62,003 bases of DNA from Candidatus Frankia alpina (GCF_902806485.1 NZ_CADCWT010000007.1:1-62003); one strand, 5' to 3'; counted from the first letter of the stretch, positions 17,841 through 27,018 are shown. Translations and numbers: made by a program. The notes: generated by a model from the letters alone, not told the origin.

Positions 17841-18553
17841 CGCTGCTGGTGGTCACCGGCACCGGCACCGAGGTCGGCAAGACGGTGGTGACCTCGGCGC
17901 TGGCCGCCCTCGCCCACGACCGGGGCCACGCCGTCGCGGTGGTCAAGCCGGCGCAGACCGGTGTCCGGCCCGACGAGCTGGGAGACGTCGACCTGGTTGC
18001 CGACCTCGCGGGCATCCGCGACGTCCATGAGCTGGCCCGTTACCCCGACCCGCTGGCGCCGGCGGCCGCCGCCCGCCGGGCCGGGCGGCCGGCCGTCGAC
18101 CTCGACGAGCTGGCGGCCCGGATCGGCAAGCTCGCCACCGACCGGGACCTCGTCCTCGTCGAGGGGGCCGGCGGGCTGCTGGTGCGTTACGACGACAACG
18201 GCGCCACCCTGGCCGATCTCGCCCGGCTGCTCGCGGCGCCGGTGCTCGTCGTGACGACGGCGGGTCTCGGCGCGCTGAACGCGACCGCGCTGACCCTGGA
18301 GGCCCTGGCCCACCACGGCCTCGACCTCGCCGGCGTGGTGATCGGATCCTGGCCGCGCGAGCCGGACCTGGCCTGCCGCAGCAACCTGGCCGACCTGGCC
18401 GACCTGGCCGGTCGGCCGCTGGCCGGGGCCCTGCCCGCGGGCGCCGCCCTGCTGGGCCGGCCCGAGTTCCTCGCGACGGCCCGGCAGACACTCGAACCCG
18501 CCCTCGGCGGTACCTTCCGTGCACAGCGGTTCCGTGAACGCCACCCGGTGTAG
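17837..18553 (+). CDS. bioD: Dethiobiotin synthetase (BioD)
   Basis: A 238-aa ATP-dependent carboxylase that closes the ureido ring to make dethiobiotin. It has the P-loop TGTGTEVGKTVVTSAL (~8-23), AVVKPAQTGV, and LVLVEGAGGLLVRYDDNG. It starts at ATG 17837 inside the bioF stop. The next gene, bioB, completes the pathway after a ~350-bp gap, so the block is bioF-bioD then bioB. Confidence 0.93.
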   Translation: MTLLVVTGTGTEVGKTVVTSALAALAHDRGHAVAVVKPAQTGVRPDELGDVDLVADLAGIRDVHELARYPDPLAPAAAARRAGRPAVDLDELAARIGKLATDRDLVLVEGAGGLLVRYDDNGATLADLARLLAAPVLVVTTAGLGALNATALTLEALAHHGLDLAGVVIGSWPREPDLACRSNLADLADLAGRPLAGALPAGAALLGRPEFLATARQTLEPALGGTFRAQRFRERHPV

Positions 18554-18900
18554 GGCCGTTTCCTGGCCCGCCCACAGTACCGAATGCCAGAATTGTCCAA
18601 ATTGATAGGCGGGAAGGCCCGGGCGACGCCCGGCGGCCGAAGGCGGCGGGAACGGCCTGCTCAGCGCGCCCGAAGCCGGCCGGATGACGAACGTGCCCGA
18701 TGTCGCGCGGGAAAACCGGGCGACGCAGCGGGCGCGGGCTCGACAATGGACGGGCACTGCGATCGATCTGCTGACAGGCCGACCCGAGAAGCCCCGACAA
18801 GCCGACCCGAGAAGACGGTTGTTCGACCAGCCCACCCCGACGACGAGCCAGTCCCATCGCCGAGCGCAATTCCTGCCGACGTCCCGCCTGGAGGACCCCA
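18554..18900. other. Gap between bioD and bioB
   Basis: No gene is seen in these 347 bases. A direct repeat of gccgacccgagaag occurs twice around 18778-18815. The gap probably holds the bioB promoter. The last bases carry tggagga, the bioB Shine-Dalgarno. Confidence 0.5.
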
Positions 18901-19947
18901 GTGACCGCACCCGTGACCACGCACACCGCTTCGGCGACGGTGCCCCCGCACGCGCCGGCCGCCCTGCTCGCCTACGCCCGGCGCGAGGTTCTCGAGGGCG
19001 GGCGGGGGCTCGACCAGGCGGGTGTGCTCGCCGTCCTGCGACTGCCCGACGAGTACCTGGGCGACGCGCTGGCGCTCGCGCACGAGGTCCGGTTGCGCTG
19101 GTGCGGCCCGGAGGTCGAGGTCGAGGGCATCATCAGCCTGAAGACGGGCGGCTGCCCGGAGGACTGCCACTTCTGCTCGCAGTCGGGCAAGTTCGACTCG
19201 CCGGTGCGCTCGGCGTGGCTCGACGTGCCCTCGCTGGTCGAGGCGGCCCGTCAGACCGCGGCGACCGGCGCCACCGAGTTCTGCATCGTCGCGGCCGTTC
19301 GTGGGCCCGACGCCCGGCTCATGTCCCAGGTCCGCGAGGGGGTCGCGGCCATCCGCGCGGCCGTCGAGATCAACATCGCCTGCTCGCTGGGCATGCTGAC
19401 TCAGGAGCAGGTCGACGAGCTCACCGAGATCGGGGTGCACCGCTACAACCACAACCTCGAGACGTCCCGCTCGCACTTCCCCAAGGTCGTCACCACCCAC
19501 AGCTGGGAGGAGCGCTGGGAGACCTGCGAGATGGTGCGCGCCGCCGGCATGGAGCTGTGCTGCGGCGCCATCCTGGGAGTCGGGGAGTCGCTGGAGCAAC
19601 GGGCCGAGCTCGCCGCCCAGCTCGCCGTCCTGGAGCCCGACGAGGTCCCGCTGAACTTCCTCAACCCGAGGCCGGGTACCCCCTTCGGGGACTACCCGCC
19701 GGTGCAACCGCGCGACGCACTGCGCGCCATCGCCGCGTTCCGGCTGGCCCTGCCCCGGACGATCCTGCGCTACTCGGGCGGCCGGGAGATCACCCTGGGC
19801 GACCTGGAGGTGCAGGGGATGCTCGGCGGCATCAACGCGGTGATCGTCGGCAACTACCTGACGACGCTTGGCCGGCAGGCCGAGTCCGACCTGAAGATGC
19901 TCGCCGACCTGAGCATGCCAATCAAGTCGCTGCAGGCCACGCTGTAG
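18901..19947 (+). CDS. bioB: Biotin synthase (BioB)
   Basis: A 348-aa radical-SAM enzyme that inserts sulfur into dethiobiotin. The radical-SAM cysteines are in [13 protein letters not shown] (~83-95); the auxiliary cluster region has [12 protein letters not shown] and [13 protein letters not shown]. Start GTG 18901 follows tggagga at good spacing. A 13-bp-stem GC hairpin (19962-19994) ends the gene, and the convergent BsaP gene just beyond supplies a known accessory protein for actinobacterial BioB. Confidence 0.95.
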   Translation: MTAPVTTHTASATVPPHAPAALLAYARREVLEGGRGLDQAGVLAVLRLPDEYLGDALALAHEVRLRWCGPEVEVEGIISLKTGGCPEDCHFCSQSGKFDSPVRSAWLDVPSLVEAARQTAATGATEFCIVAAVRGPDARLMSQVREGVAAIRAAVEINIACSLGMLTQEQVDELTEIGVHRYNHNLETSRSHFPKVVTTHSWEERWETCEMVRAAGMELCCGAILGVGESLEQRAELAAQLAVLEPDEVPLNFLNPRPGTPFGDYPPVQPRDALRAIAAFRLALPRTILRYSGGREITLGDLEVQGMLGGINAVIVGNYLTTLGRQAESDLKMLADLSMPIKSLQATL

Positions 19948-19961
19948 AACGCCGCCAGGCC

Positions 19962-19994
19962 GGCCGGGCCCCGCGCGCGCCGCGGGGCCCGGCC
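19962..19994. terminator. Bidirectional GC hairpin between bioB and bsaP
   Basis: Thirteen-base perfect arms (GGCCGGGCCCCGC and its complement) enclose a 7-base loop between two convergent genes. Confidence 0.75.
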
Positions 19995-20014
19995 CAGGGC
20001 CGTGCTGCCCGGGC

Positions 20015-20209
20015 TCAGGCGTTGGTGGCCGTCATGAGGCCGTGCTCGGTGCAGCGCGCCGACCAGCCCGCGGGGGTCACCTGCACCACCATCCGCCGCC
20101 GGCAGATCCGGCAGTAACGAGGCGGCTCGAGCTCACGGGCCCGCGCGCACGCCTCATGACGGCCCACACTGGCCAACTGACCGCAACGGTCACAGAACGA
20201 AGCGTCCAC
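20015..20209 (-). CDS. bsaP: Biotin synthase auxiliary protein BsaP
   Basis: A 64-aa cysteine-rich protein matching the actinobacterial BsaP family, by recollection of the LEPPRYCxxCRRRMVVQVTPxGW pattern. BsaP is needed for BioB activity in mycobacteria and is usually encoded beside bioB. Cysteines occur as FCDRCG near the start, HEAC, RYCRIC and a late ARC, suggesting a metal or Fe-S site. Start is GTG 20209. Here it is convergent with bioB instead of following it, so the two are not co-transcribed. The family match is strong; the mechanism is not evident from sequence. Confidence 0.85.
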   Translation of the reverse strand: MDASFCDRCGQLASVGRHEACARARELEPPRYCRICRRRMVVQVTPAGWSARCTEHGLMTATNA

Positions 20210-20287
20210 GAAGTCAGTTTAGGGCATGACTCGACGCAGCCCGCGGCCGACGGCGAAGCCGGGCCTCAGGCCGCTCGCGGCGGTGCC

Positions 20288-20518
20288 TCAGCCGGCGGTG
20301 ACCTGCTCGACCAAGGCGATCAGGTCACCGTCCTGGACGACATCGCCCTCCTGGACCGCGATCCGCGCCACCGTGCCGCCGTCCTCACTGATCACCGGGA
20401 TCTCCATCTTCATGGAGTCGAGGATGACGAGGGCGTCACCGGCGGCCACCGAGTCACCTACACCGACGACGACCTTCCAGACGTTGGCCACCATCTCCGC
20501 GCGGACTTCCTCGACCAT
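20288..20518 (-). CDS. Single-domain biotin/lipoyl carrier protein (BCCP-like)
   Basis: A 76-aa protein consisting only of a biotinyl domain. The modification site is VILDSMKMEIPV with the target lysine at residue 37, in the MKM context of biotin carriers. Start ATG 20518 is preceded on its strand by a ggagggag-type site. It is most like the mycobacterial TB7.3 stand-alone biotinylated protein and may serve an acyl-CoA carboxylase-like complex. Its location next to the biotin genes fits the cofactor but does not identify the partner enzyme. Confidence 0.88.
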   Translation of the reverse strand: MVEEVRAEMVANVWKVVVGVGDSVAAGDALVILDSMKMEIPVISEDGGTVARIAVQEGDVVQDGDLIALVEQVTAG

Positions 20519-20638
20519 CGGACTCCCTCCAGCGGCGATTCGAACGTGCCAAGAGCCTAAGTGCCACCGGTCACTCTGGCCAACGTCCTTCGCCCACAGG
20601 TGTGTTCGCACCACCCACAGGGGCGACTCGACCGCTCG

Positions 20639-21580
20639 GTGTTGGGACTGTTCGCCGTAAACCCGCAAACTACGCATGTGCTCGTACTTTTCGTGCTGAC
20701 CCTGGTATGTGGGCTGGGCGTCGGCCTGGCCCGCGGCGGAACCCTGGGCGCCCTCGCCCGTGTCCACGTCCTGCGCCCGTGGTTGTTCGTTGCAGTGATC
20801 CTCGTGCTGGCAGTGGGCGGGCTCGTCCCGGCGCTGCACAGCCCCGCCTGGATCGTCGCGGCGGTGCTCGCCGCGTTGTTCGCCGGAATGAACAACCGGC
20901 TACCCGGGCTCGGGCTGCTGGTGACCGGCATCATCGCCAACGCCGCCGTCATCACGGTGAACGGCGGGCAGATGCCGGTGTCGTTGTGGGGCGCAGGCAA
21001 GGCCGGCGTCCCGATCGGCGACATCCTCACCTCGGCCTTTCACTCCCCCGCCGGGGACGGCACGAGCCTGCGGCTGCTCAGCGACATCATCCCGCTGCCC
21101 TTTCCGGGGGCGCCGGCGGTGGTGAGCGTCGGCGACGTGGCGATGGCCGCGGCGCTCGGGCTGTTCGGTGCCGTGACCCCGGTGCGGGCCTGGCGCACGC
21201 TGCGAGCCCGGCGCCAGGCGGCGCTGACCGGCGCATCGCTGGCGGGATACGGCGACGCGGACGGCCTGATCGGCTCCGACGACGACGACCACGACGACCT
21301 CGACCTCGACGACTACGAGCACGAGCCCGACGACCACCGCCACGCCGACGACTCGTTCGACGGTCGCTCCCGGGACGGCGGCGCGGAGGACGGCGGCGCG
21401 GTGGACCCCGCGGACCGGCCCGCTGGCAACGTCCGGCTCGTCGGGAAGGTCCGCGACGACGGGGGCGAGCGCCGCCGCACGAGCGACGAGCACGACGTGG
21501 ACGGCGATGAGCCAGGCGAGGGTGGGGGCGGCCACGCGGGCAGGTCGGTCACCACCCGGCGGCCCGGGCTGGCACGATGA
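20639..21580 (+). CDS. DUF5317-like membrane protein with acidic C-terminal tail
   Basis: Several hydrophobic helices occupy the N-terminal ~190 residues (VLVLFVLTLVCGLGVGLA, LFVAVILVLAVGGLVPAL, GLGLLVTGIIANAAVITV). The core INxGQMPVS-type segment and SDIIPLPFPG suggest the DUF5317 family. The last ~110 residues are very polar and low complexity (DDDDHDDLDLDDYEHEPDD). The start is uncertain: GTG 20639, GTG 20678 and codons further upstream are all in frame, without a clear Shine-Dalgarno. Function unknown. Confidence 0.6.
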   Translation: MLGLFAVNPQTTHVLVLFVLTLVCGLGVGLARGGTLGALARVHVLRPWLFVAVILVLAVGGLVPALHSPAWIVAAVLAALFAGMNNRLPGLGLLVTGIIANAAVITVNGGQMPVSLWGAGKAGVPIGDILTSAFHSPAGDGTSLRLLSDIIPLPFPGAPAVVSVGDVAMAAALGLFGAVTPVRAWRTLRARRQAALTGASLAGYGDADGLIGSDDDDHDDLDLDDYEHEPDDHRHADDSFDGRSRDGGAEDGGAVDPADRPAGNVRLVGKVRDDGGERRRTSDEHDVDGDEPGEGGGGHAGRSVTTRRPGLAR

Positions 21581-21612
21581 CTCCACATTCGATTGATGGA
21601 GGGGAGGACCCC

Positions 21613-21687
21613 ATGGCGAAGAAGAAGCGCAAGCGGCGCGCGCGGGCCAAGAGCAAGGCCAACCACGGCAAGCGCCCGAACACCTGA
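21613..21687 (+). CDS. 50S ribosomal protein bL37
   Basis: A 24-residue, extremely basic protein (starts MAKKKRKRRARAKSK, ends NHGKRPNT). The SKANHGKRPN ending matches actinobacterial bL37, a small large-subunit protein first seen in mycobacterial ribosome structures. A strong Shine-Dalgarno (ggaggggagg) precedes ATG 21613, and a hairpin follows the stop. It is below usual gene-finder length limits and easily missed. Confidence 0.85.
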   Translation: MAKKKRKRRARAKSKANHGKRPNT

Positions 21688-21694
21688 GCAGCCC

Positions 21695-21720
21695 GGCGGG
21701 CCGTGCGAACGCGGCCCGCC
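21695..21720. terminator. Hairpin between bL37 and the epimerase gene
   Basis: GGCGGGCC / GGCCCGCC 8-bp arms enclose a 10-base loop, eight bases past the bL37 stop and 12 bases past the minus-strand epimerase stop. It can serve both convergent genes. Confidence 0.7.
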
Positions 21721-21732
21721 GCCAGGCGTCAC

Positions 21733-22686
21733 TCAGGCCACTGCGACGGCCTGCTCGCGCAGCCAGGCGACGGTACGCGCCAGGCCCTCCTCGAGATCGA
21801 CCGTGGGTCGCCAGCCCACCAGTCGCGCCGCCAGGTTCACGGCCAGGGCGATGCGGGCCAGCTCGCCGGGGCGTGCCGGAGCCGGCAGCGGGATGTCAGG
21901 CGCGCCGACGATCGCGGCGATCCGGCTGTGCAGCTCCCGCACGGTGGTCGCGACGCCGGTGCCGATGTTGAGCCGGACGCCGTCGGCGGCATCCACCGGC
22001 AGCACCCGGGCGAACGCCTCGGCCACGTCGCCGACGAACACGTAGTCCCGGCTCGCGGTGCCGTCACCGAAGATCTTCGTCGGCCGACCGGCCAGCAGCG
22101 CCGTCCCGAAGATGGCGACGACGCCCGCCTCGCCGTGCGGGTCCTGCCGCGGCCCGTAGACGTTGGCCAGCGCCAAGGCGGTCGAGGCCAGGCCGTGGGT
22201 CGCCCGGTAGACGTTGAGGTACAGCTCGCCGGCGGCCTTACCCGCCGCGTATGGCGACTCGGGCGCCACCGGGGTTGTCTCGTCCACCGGCAGCCGCGTG
22301 GGCGAGCCGTAGATCGACCCGCCGGACGAGGTGTGGATGACCTTGGCCACGCCGGCGAGGCGGCTGGCCTCGAGGACGTTGATCGTGCCGAGCACGTTCT
22401 GCCGGGCGTCGCGCAGCGGGTCGGCGACGCTGACCCGGACGTCGATCTGGGCGGCCAGGTGCGCCACCACCTCGGGTCGCACCCGGCCGACGAGGGCGGG
22501 TAGCTCGGGCGAGGTGACGTCGACCTGCTCGAAGGAGAAACGAGGGTCCGCCGCCGCGGCGGTGAGGTTGGCCAGCCGACCGGTGGACAGGCCGTCAACG
22601 CCGACAACGCTGTGACCGTCGGCCAGCAGCCGATCGGCGACGGTGGAACCGATGAAGCCGGCCGCGCCGGTGATGAGGATGCGCAC
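21733..22686 (-). CDS. NAD-dependent epimerase/dehydratase (GalE-like extended SDR)
   Basis: A 317-aa extended short-chain dehydrogenase. It has the NAD loop ITGAAGFIG (~4-12), DVTSPE, HLAAQIDVRVSVADP, the catalytic SSGGSIYG with YAAGK, and RPTKIFGDGTASRDYV. It most resembles UDP-glucose 4-epimerase-type proteins acting on nucleotide sugars for cell-surface polysaccharide. GTG 22686 starts VRILITGAAG. It is monocistronic here, so the precise substrate is unknown. Confidence 0.82.
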   Translation of the reverse strand: MRILITGAAGFIGSTVADRLLADGHSVVGVDGLSTGRLANLTAAAADPRFSFEQVDVTSPELPALVGRVRPEVVAHLAAQIDVRVSVADPLRDARQNVLGTINVLEASRLAGVAKVIHTSSGGSIYGSPTRLPVDETTPVAPESPYAAGKAAGELYLNVYRATHGLASTALALANVYGPRQDPHGEAGVVAIFGTALLAGRPTKIFGDGTASRDYVFVGDVAEAFARVLPVDAADGVRLNIGTGVATTVRELHSRIAAIVGAPDIPLPAPARPGELARIALAVNLAARLVGWRPTVDLEEGLARTVAWLREQAVAVA

Positions 22687-22805
22687 GACGCAGGACACTA
22701 GCCCGCATGCCTGTGCGCTACCTGTCCATAGCCTGTACTCAGCGTGACTGCGGCGCAGTGATCGCCGGCTGGCGCGAGCCCCATGCCGGGGCCCGCGACC
22801 GCGCG

Positions 22806-23090
22806 CTAATCGGGCTGGAACTCGGTGGTGTCCGCCTCCACCCGGGCCGACCGGAGCCGGGCCAGGACGCTGGTCCGCAGCGAGTCCGGTGCCCGCTCCC
22901 CGCCGCACTTGCGGGCGACGAGCATCTTCACCTCGTGTTCCACGCCGAACTCGCGCAGGCACGGAGAGCACTCGTCGAGATGGGACCGGATGAGGTCGTG
23001 CTGCCCGCCGTCGCACTCGCCGTCGAGGTACAGGAAGACCGCGTCGAGCACCTTCCGGCAGTCGATCGCGTGCTCACCGCCGCAGCTCAC
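22806..23090 (-). CDS. rsrA: Mycothiol-system anti-sigma factor RsrA
   Basis: A 94-aa zinc-containing anti-sigma factor (ZAS family) that holds SigR until disulfide stress oxidises it. It carries early cysteines ([11 protein letters not shown]) and the redox/zinc motif HLDECSPC. Start ATG/GTG 23090 overlaps the sigR stop by four bases, the conserved sigR-rsrA coupling that keeps the two stoichiometric. It is transcribed with sigR from the SigR-type promoter upstream. Confidence 0.93.
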   Translation of the reverse strand: MSCGGEHAIDCRKVLDAVFLYLDGECDGGQHDLIRSHLDECSPCLREFGVEHEVKMLVARKCGGERAPDSLRTSVLARLRSARVEADTTEFQPD

Positions 23091-23896
23091 GACGCACCAC
23101 CCTCGCCGTCGGCAGACCCAGCGCCCACCAGCCCCCGACCCGCCGCGTACTTGTCCAGGGACTTGCGCAGACCGCGACGGCCACGGTGCAGCCGAGACAT
23201 CACGGTCCCGATCGGCGTTCCCATGATCTCCGCGATCTCCTTGTAGGCGAAGCCTTCGACGTCGGCGAGGTACACCGCCATCCGAAAGTCCTCCGGCAAC
23301 GCCTGCAACGCGTCCTTGATGTCGCTGTCGGGCAGGTGCTCCAGCGCCTCGGTCTCGGCACTCTTCAGGCCGCTGGACGTGTGCGACTCCGCCTCGGCGA
23401 GCTGCCAGTCCTCGACCTGCTCGGTCGGGCTCTGCAACGGCTGCCGCTGCCGCTTGCGGTAGGTGTTGATGAAGGTGTTGGTCAGGATCCGGTAGAGCCA
23501 GGCCTTGAGGTTCGTGCCCTCCTGGAACTGGTGGAAGGCCGCGAAGGCCTTGACGAAGGTCTCCTGGACGAGGTCCTCCGCGTCGGCCGGATTGCGGGTC
23601 ATCCGCAGCGCGGCCGCATACAGCTGGTCGAGGTACGGGAGGGCGTCGCGCTCGAACCGCGCGCCCCGCTCCTCGGTGGTCTCGTCGACCAGGATCACTC
23701 CCTCACCGTCATGCCTTCCGACGGCCTGCTGCGCGCTCAGGATGCCAGACTGGACGGAACCGAACCATCTCTCCGGAGCGGACGATACCCCGACCACGGC
23801 CTCGGCGCGTATCGGCACGGCGGCCGCAGGGGACCGTTGTGGGACAAATCGCGGCTGCACCGGCGGGTGCCGGTGCATGGCGTTCGCACGAGTCAT
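23087..23896 (-). CDS. sigR: ECF sigma factor SigR (disulfide-stress response), long form
   Basis: SigR directs RNA polymerase to thiol-stress genes (GGAAT/GTT promoters). The conserved part begins near [18 protein letters not shown], then [39 protein letters not shown] and region 4 [20 protein letters not shown]. Two starts are plausible. ATG 23896 is preceded by GGAGG with a 4-base gap and yields 269 aa. GTG 23698 gives a 203-aa core with a poor Shine-Dalgarno. In Streptomyces a stress-induced promoter makes a longer, unstable SigR isoform from an upstream start, and the arrangement here looks the same. It overlaps rsrA. Confidence 0.9.
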   Translation of the reverse strand: MTRANAMHRHPPVQPRFVPQRSPAAAVPIRAEAVVGVSSAPERWFGSVQSGILSAQQAVGRHDGEGVILVDETTEERGARFERDALPYLDQLYAAALRMTRNPADAEDLVQETFVKAFAAFHQFQEGTNLKAWLYRILTNTFINTYRKRQRQPLQSPTEQVEDWQLAEAESHTSSGLKSAETEALEHLPDSDIKDALQALPEDFRMAVYLADVEGFAYKEIAEIMGTPIGTVMSRLHRGRRGLRKSLDKYAAGRGLVGAGSADGEGGAS

Positions 23897-23927
23897 GAGA
23901 CCTCCGTGACCCCTCGTCTGACACCGG

Positions 23928-24761
23928 TCACAACGCCGATCGCCCCGCGGCTGATTCCCGCGTCGGGGCCGGTGACCCCAACCGTTCGAGCAGGAATGCC
24001 GCGCCCACCCGGGCGGCCTGCGCGACGGCGTCGACGGCCGGCCGGCCGTCGCGCACCCGGGTGCGGAAGGAGTGGTCGCCGCCCACGACGAGGTGCACCT
24101 GCCGGTCGAGCACCGGATCCGGCGCCGGCCGACCGAAGGAGTCCCGGTCCCCCTGGACGACGAGGACGGGTACCCCGGCACCATCGAGCTCCCCCTGCCG
24201 CGACGGCTTCGGCTGGCCCGCCGCGGTGGTGCCCGGCGGCTGCAGCGGAAAGCCCAGGGCAAGCACTGCGCGCACGCCCGTCCGCGCGGCAACCCGCATG
24301 GCCACCCGCGAGCCCATCGACACCCCGGCGAGGGCAAGCGGGCGCGGCGCCCCGAGCGCCTCGATCGCGGCCGTGGCCACCGCGTCGAGGCGAGCCGGCC
24401 GGTCCGGCGCCCGGCGCCCGGCCACCCGGTAGGGCATCTCCAGCCGGGCGACCCGCACCCCGGCGACGCCCAGCGGGGCGGCCAGCGCGTCGAACAGGGG
24501 CGTATCGACGCCGCTGCCGGCGCCGTGCAAAAAAAGGACGGTCGACGCGCCGGTCCCGGGAACCACCCGCAGCCGGCCGCCGTCCACAGCTATGTGGGCA
24601 CAACTCAGGCAGGCACCATCAGGGTGGGCACCGGGCTCGGGGGCGGCCCCGGGGAACGGTGCAGCCGACAGGCATCTATCCGACACAGCAGGGAAGGACA
24701 CGGCGTGGTCGAGCGTGGAATCTGTCAGACTTCCACCTTGAGTTTGTGACTTGCCTCGCAT
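23928..24761 (-). CDS. Alpha/beta hydrolase (KANL3/TEX30-type dienelactone-hydrolase-like)
   Basis: A ~277-aa alpha/beta hydrolase. The core begins [21 protein letters not shown]. The nucleophile elbow is [11 protein letters not shown] (Ser in GxSxG), with [12 protein letters not shown] and VGGDHSF supplying the acid and histidine. This pattern fits the small family of predicted hydrolases found widely in actinobacteria; the substrate is unknown. The ~50-residue N-terminal extension is not conserved-looking. ATG 24761 has GGAGG at 5-base spacing; ATG 24764 overlaps it. Its 3' end contains the sigR promoter. Confidence 0.78.
   Translation of the reverse strand: MRGKSQTQGGSLTDSTLDHAVSFPAVSDRCLSAAPFPGAAPEPGAHPDGACLSCAHIAVDGGRLRVVPGTGASTVLFLHGAGSGVDTPLFDALAAPLGVAGVRVARLEMPYRVAGRRAPDRPARLDAVATAAIEALGAPRPLALAGVSMGSRVAMRVAARTGVRAVLALGFPLQPPGTTAAGQPKPSRQGELDGAGVPVLVVQGDRDSFGRPAPDPVLDRQVHLVVGGDHSFRTRVRDGRPAVDAVAQAARVGAAFLLERLGSPAPTRESAAGRSAL
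23931..23959 (-). promoter_or_regulatory. SigR-type autoregulatory promoter of sigR-rsrA
   Basis: On the minus strand, GGGAAT (23959-23954) and CGTTG (23935-23931) are separated by exactly 18 bases, matching the known SigR/SigH consensus (GGGAAT-N18-cGTTG). The predicted start of transcription lies ~28 bases before ATG 23896, just ahead of its GGAGG. It overlaps the 3' end of the upstream hydrolase gene. Confidence 0.75.
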
Positions 24762-24790
24762 CATCGCCTCCCGAAGGGTAGGAAAGCTTC

Positions 24791-25579
24791 ATGCTTCCTG
24801 GCCCCGACGCCGACCCGGGCCCGCCTCGTGGACGAGCAAACACCCTGGTCTGCGAGGCACCAGCAGACAGTGACGATCCGTACTGGGCCTTCTATGAGGA
24901 GGTCGCGTCGGCACAGCTCCGAGAGTGGCTGCCGGCGCAGCCGGCCCAGGTGCTCGACGTTTCCGGCCCGCGGGCCCGCTTCGCCCGCCAGATGGTGACC
25001 GCGGGTCATCAGGTCGTGCGGGTGGTGGCCCAGGCCGAGCCGACCGACCCTGCCGTCGGTCCGGGCACGCTGCTGCCGGTCGTCGGCGACGCCCGCTCGC
25101 TGGACTGGTTCTCCCCCGGTTCGTTCGACGCGGTGCTCGCCGAGGCACGGGCACTGTCGTTCTGTCTGGCCACGGAGACGACCCTGGACGAGATCCACAG
25201 CATGCTCCGTCCAGGCGGACGGCTGCTGCTCTGCGTCGACTCGCTTCTGCTCGGCCTCGCCCGCCTCGCCGAGCAGCACCGCTGGGCGGAGCTGTCCGAC
25301 GTGCCGCGCGCCGACGTCGTGCTCGTTCCCGCCGAGGACGGCACGATCACCCGCTGCTTCTGGCCGGAGGAGCTGAAGGCGCTGCTGACCAGCGCCGGCT
25401 TCGACGTCGACTGGATCCGACCGCGCACGGTGCTGTCCGCCGAGGCGGTCAAGCGGGCCGTGGCCGAGGATGTCTCCTGCTTCCCCACCCTCGTGCGCAC
25501 CGAGGTGGAGCTCTCCACCGAGCGCGAGGGCGAGTCCATCGGCATCCACCTGATCGCCTCGGCTCGCCGGCCCGCCTAA
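24791..25579 (+). CDS. Class I SAM-dependent methyltransferase-like protein
   Basis: A 262-aa protein with the class I methyltransferase fold: PAQVLDVSGPRARFARQMVTAGHQV replaces the usual motif I (VLDxGxGxG), followed by VVGDARSLDWFSPGSFDAVLAE (motif II/IV), ETTLDEIHSMLRPGGRLLLCVD, and a C-terminal strand. The altered glycine-rich motif is odd and may weaken SAM binding. Start ATG 24791 is preceded by ggtaggaaag. It is divergent from the hydrolase gene. Substrate unknown. Confidence 0.75.
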   Translation: MLPGPDADPGPPRGRANTLVCEAPADSDDPYWAFYEEVASAQLREWLPAQPAQVLDVSGPRARFARQMVTAGHQVVRVVAQAEPTDPAVGPGTLLPVVGDARSLDWFSPGSFDAVLAEARALSFCLATETTLDEIHSMLRPGGRLLLCVDSLLLGLARLAEQHRWAELSDVPRADVVLVPAEDGTITRCFWPEELKALLTSAGFDVDWIRPRTVLSAEAVKRAVAEDVSCFPTLVRTEVELSTEREGESIGIHLIASARRPA

Positions 25580-27018
25580 CCGGTCCACCGGTCCGGTCCC
25601 GGCGACGGCCAGCGGGCGAGCGATTCGAGCGCGGCGACGAGGCGCAGCAGGCGGCCCTCCTCGCCGTGCCGGCCGACGATCTGGAGCCCGACTGGGCAGC
25701 CGTCGGCGGTGAAACCCGCGGGCACGCTCACCGCCGGGTACCCACTGAGGTTGAACGCCCAGGTCAGGCTCACGCTACGGACCTCTCCGGGGCCCGCATA
25801 CGGATGCGGCCGGTTGGGCGTGGTCGGGGTCAGCAGCACGTCCGCTCGAGCCAGCACGGCCGCGAGGCGCCGGTCGTTGTGCGCGCGCACCGCAGCGGCG
25901 TTCGACGCGGCCGACGTGCCCGGGTCCGCCGTCCCCGCGGCCCATGTCCCCGGGTCCGCCGACGCCGCTCGCAGCGCGGTCCACGCCGCCTCCGGGTCGA
26001 GCAGCTCGACGGGCACGTCCGTCCAGGCCAGCACGCCCGCGGCGGCAAGCCGGTCGGCGGCGGCCCGGCTCACGGCGACCACCTCCGGCTCGGGGCTGGC
26101 GAAGCCGAGCGTCGCCGACCAGACGGCGGTTGCGCGCCTCCCTCCGTCCCGCTCCCGGCTGCCGAACGGATCGTTCAGATCGAACGGACCGACACCGAAC
26201 GGACCGACACCGAACGGCGGATACAGCCCGGAAATCGGCTCGCCATCCGGGGCCGACGGCACGCCGCCCATCACCGGCTCTCCACCGACCGGCCCGCTGT
26301 CCGGCCCGCTGCCCGCGGCGGGCGGCGCCGACGGTAACGCGCGGGCGCCGGTGACGACCGCCTACCAGGCGGCGGCGTCGGCGGCGCGGCGGACGATCGG
26401 TCCGGGGACGGTCAGGCCGGCGCGGTCGGGACCGGGGAAGCGGCCACTGGTCGGCTTGAGACCGACCACTCCGCACCAGGCCGCGGGGATGCGGGTGGAG
26501 CCGGCGCCATCGCCGGCGGTCGCGAGGGGCACGACCCCGCTGGCGACGGCGACCGCCGAGCCGGCCGGCGAGCCACCGGGCACCCGATCGGGTCGCCACG
26601 GGTTCACCCTCGGGCCATGGGCGGTGTGACCCCAGGTCTGCCAGGGATGCGCCGCAGCGACCGGCACCGCCGTCGTCCCGATCACGATGGCCCCCGCGGC
26701 GAGCAGCCGGCGGGTCGTGGGTGCCGTGACGCCGCTGCCCGCCTTGACCGCGATCGGCACGCCGGCCAGCGGCAGCTGTGCGCCGCGGGCGAGCGCCCGG
26801 CCGACCACACCGGCCCGGTGCACGGCCCAGGCCGGCCAGCAGTCGGTGAAGGCCCGCAACGCGCCATCGGTCTGCCGCAGCCGGGCCAGGGCCGCCTCGA
26901 CCGGGGCCGACGGGGCGATCAGCCCAGCGCCGACCAGCCCGGCCAGCTCGGTGGCGCCGAGCGCCGGGTAGTCATGGCGCACTCGTTTCACCGATCCGTA
27001 CGCGCCGAGGGCGGCCAC
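25576..27018 (-). pseudogene. Amidase-signature family protein interrupted by an in-frame amber codon
   Basis: Both halves are in the same frame and belong to one amidase (~480 codons). The N-terminal half has the catalytic-type lysine in [10 protein letters not shown], the serine loop [14 protein letters not shown] and [22 protein letters not shown]. The C-terminal half has LLTPTTPNRPHP, FNLSGYPAVSVPAG and LQIVGRHGEEGRLL. A TAG at 26364-26362, after AADAAAW, stops the frame, and AVVTGARAL resumes directly beyond. The middle also contains a low-complexity FGVGPFGVGPF stretch. Readthrough is conceivable but a recent nonsense mutation (or sequence error) is simpler. The start near 27018 is crowded by divergent aroA. 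Confidence 0.8.
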
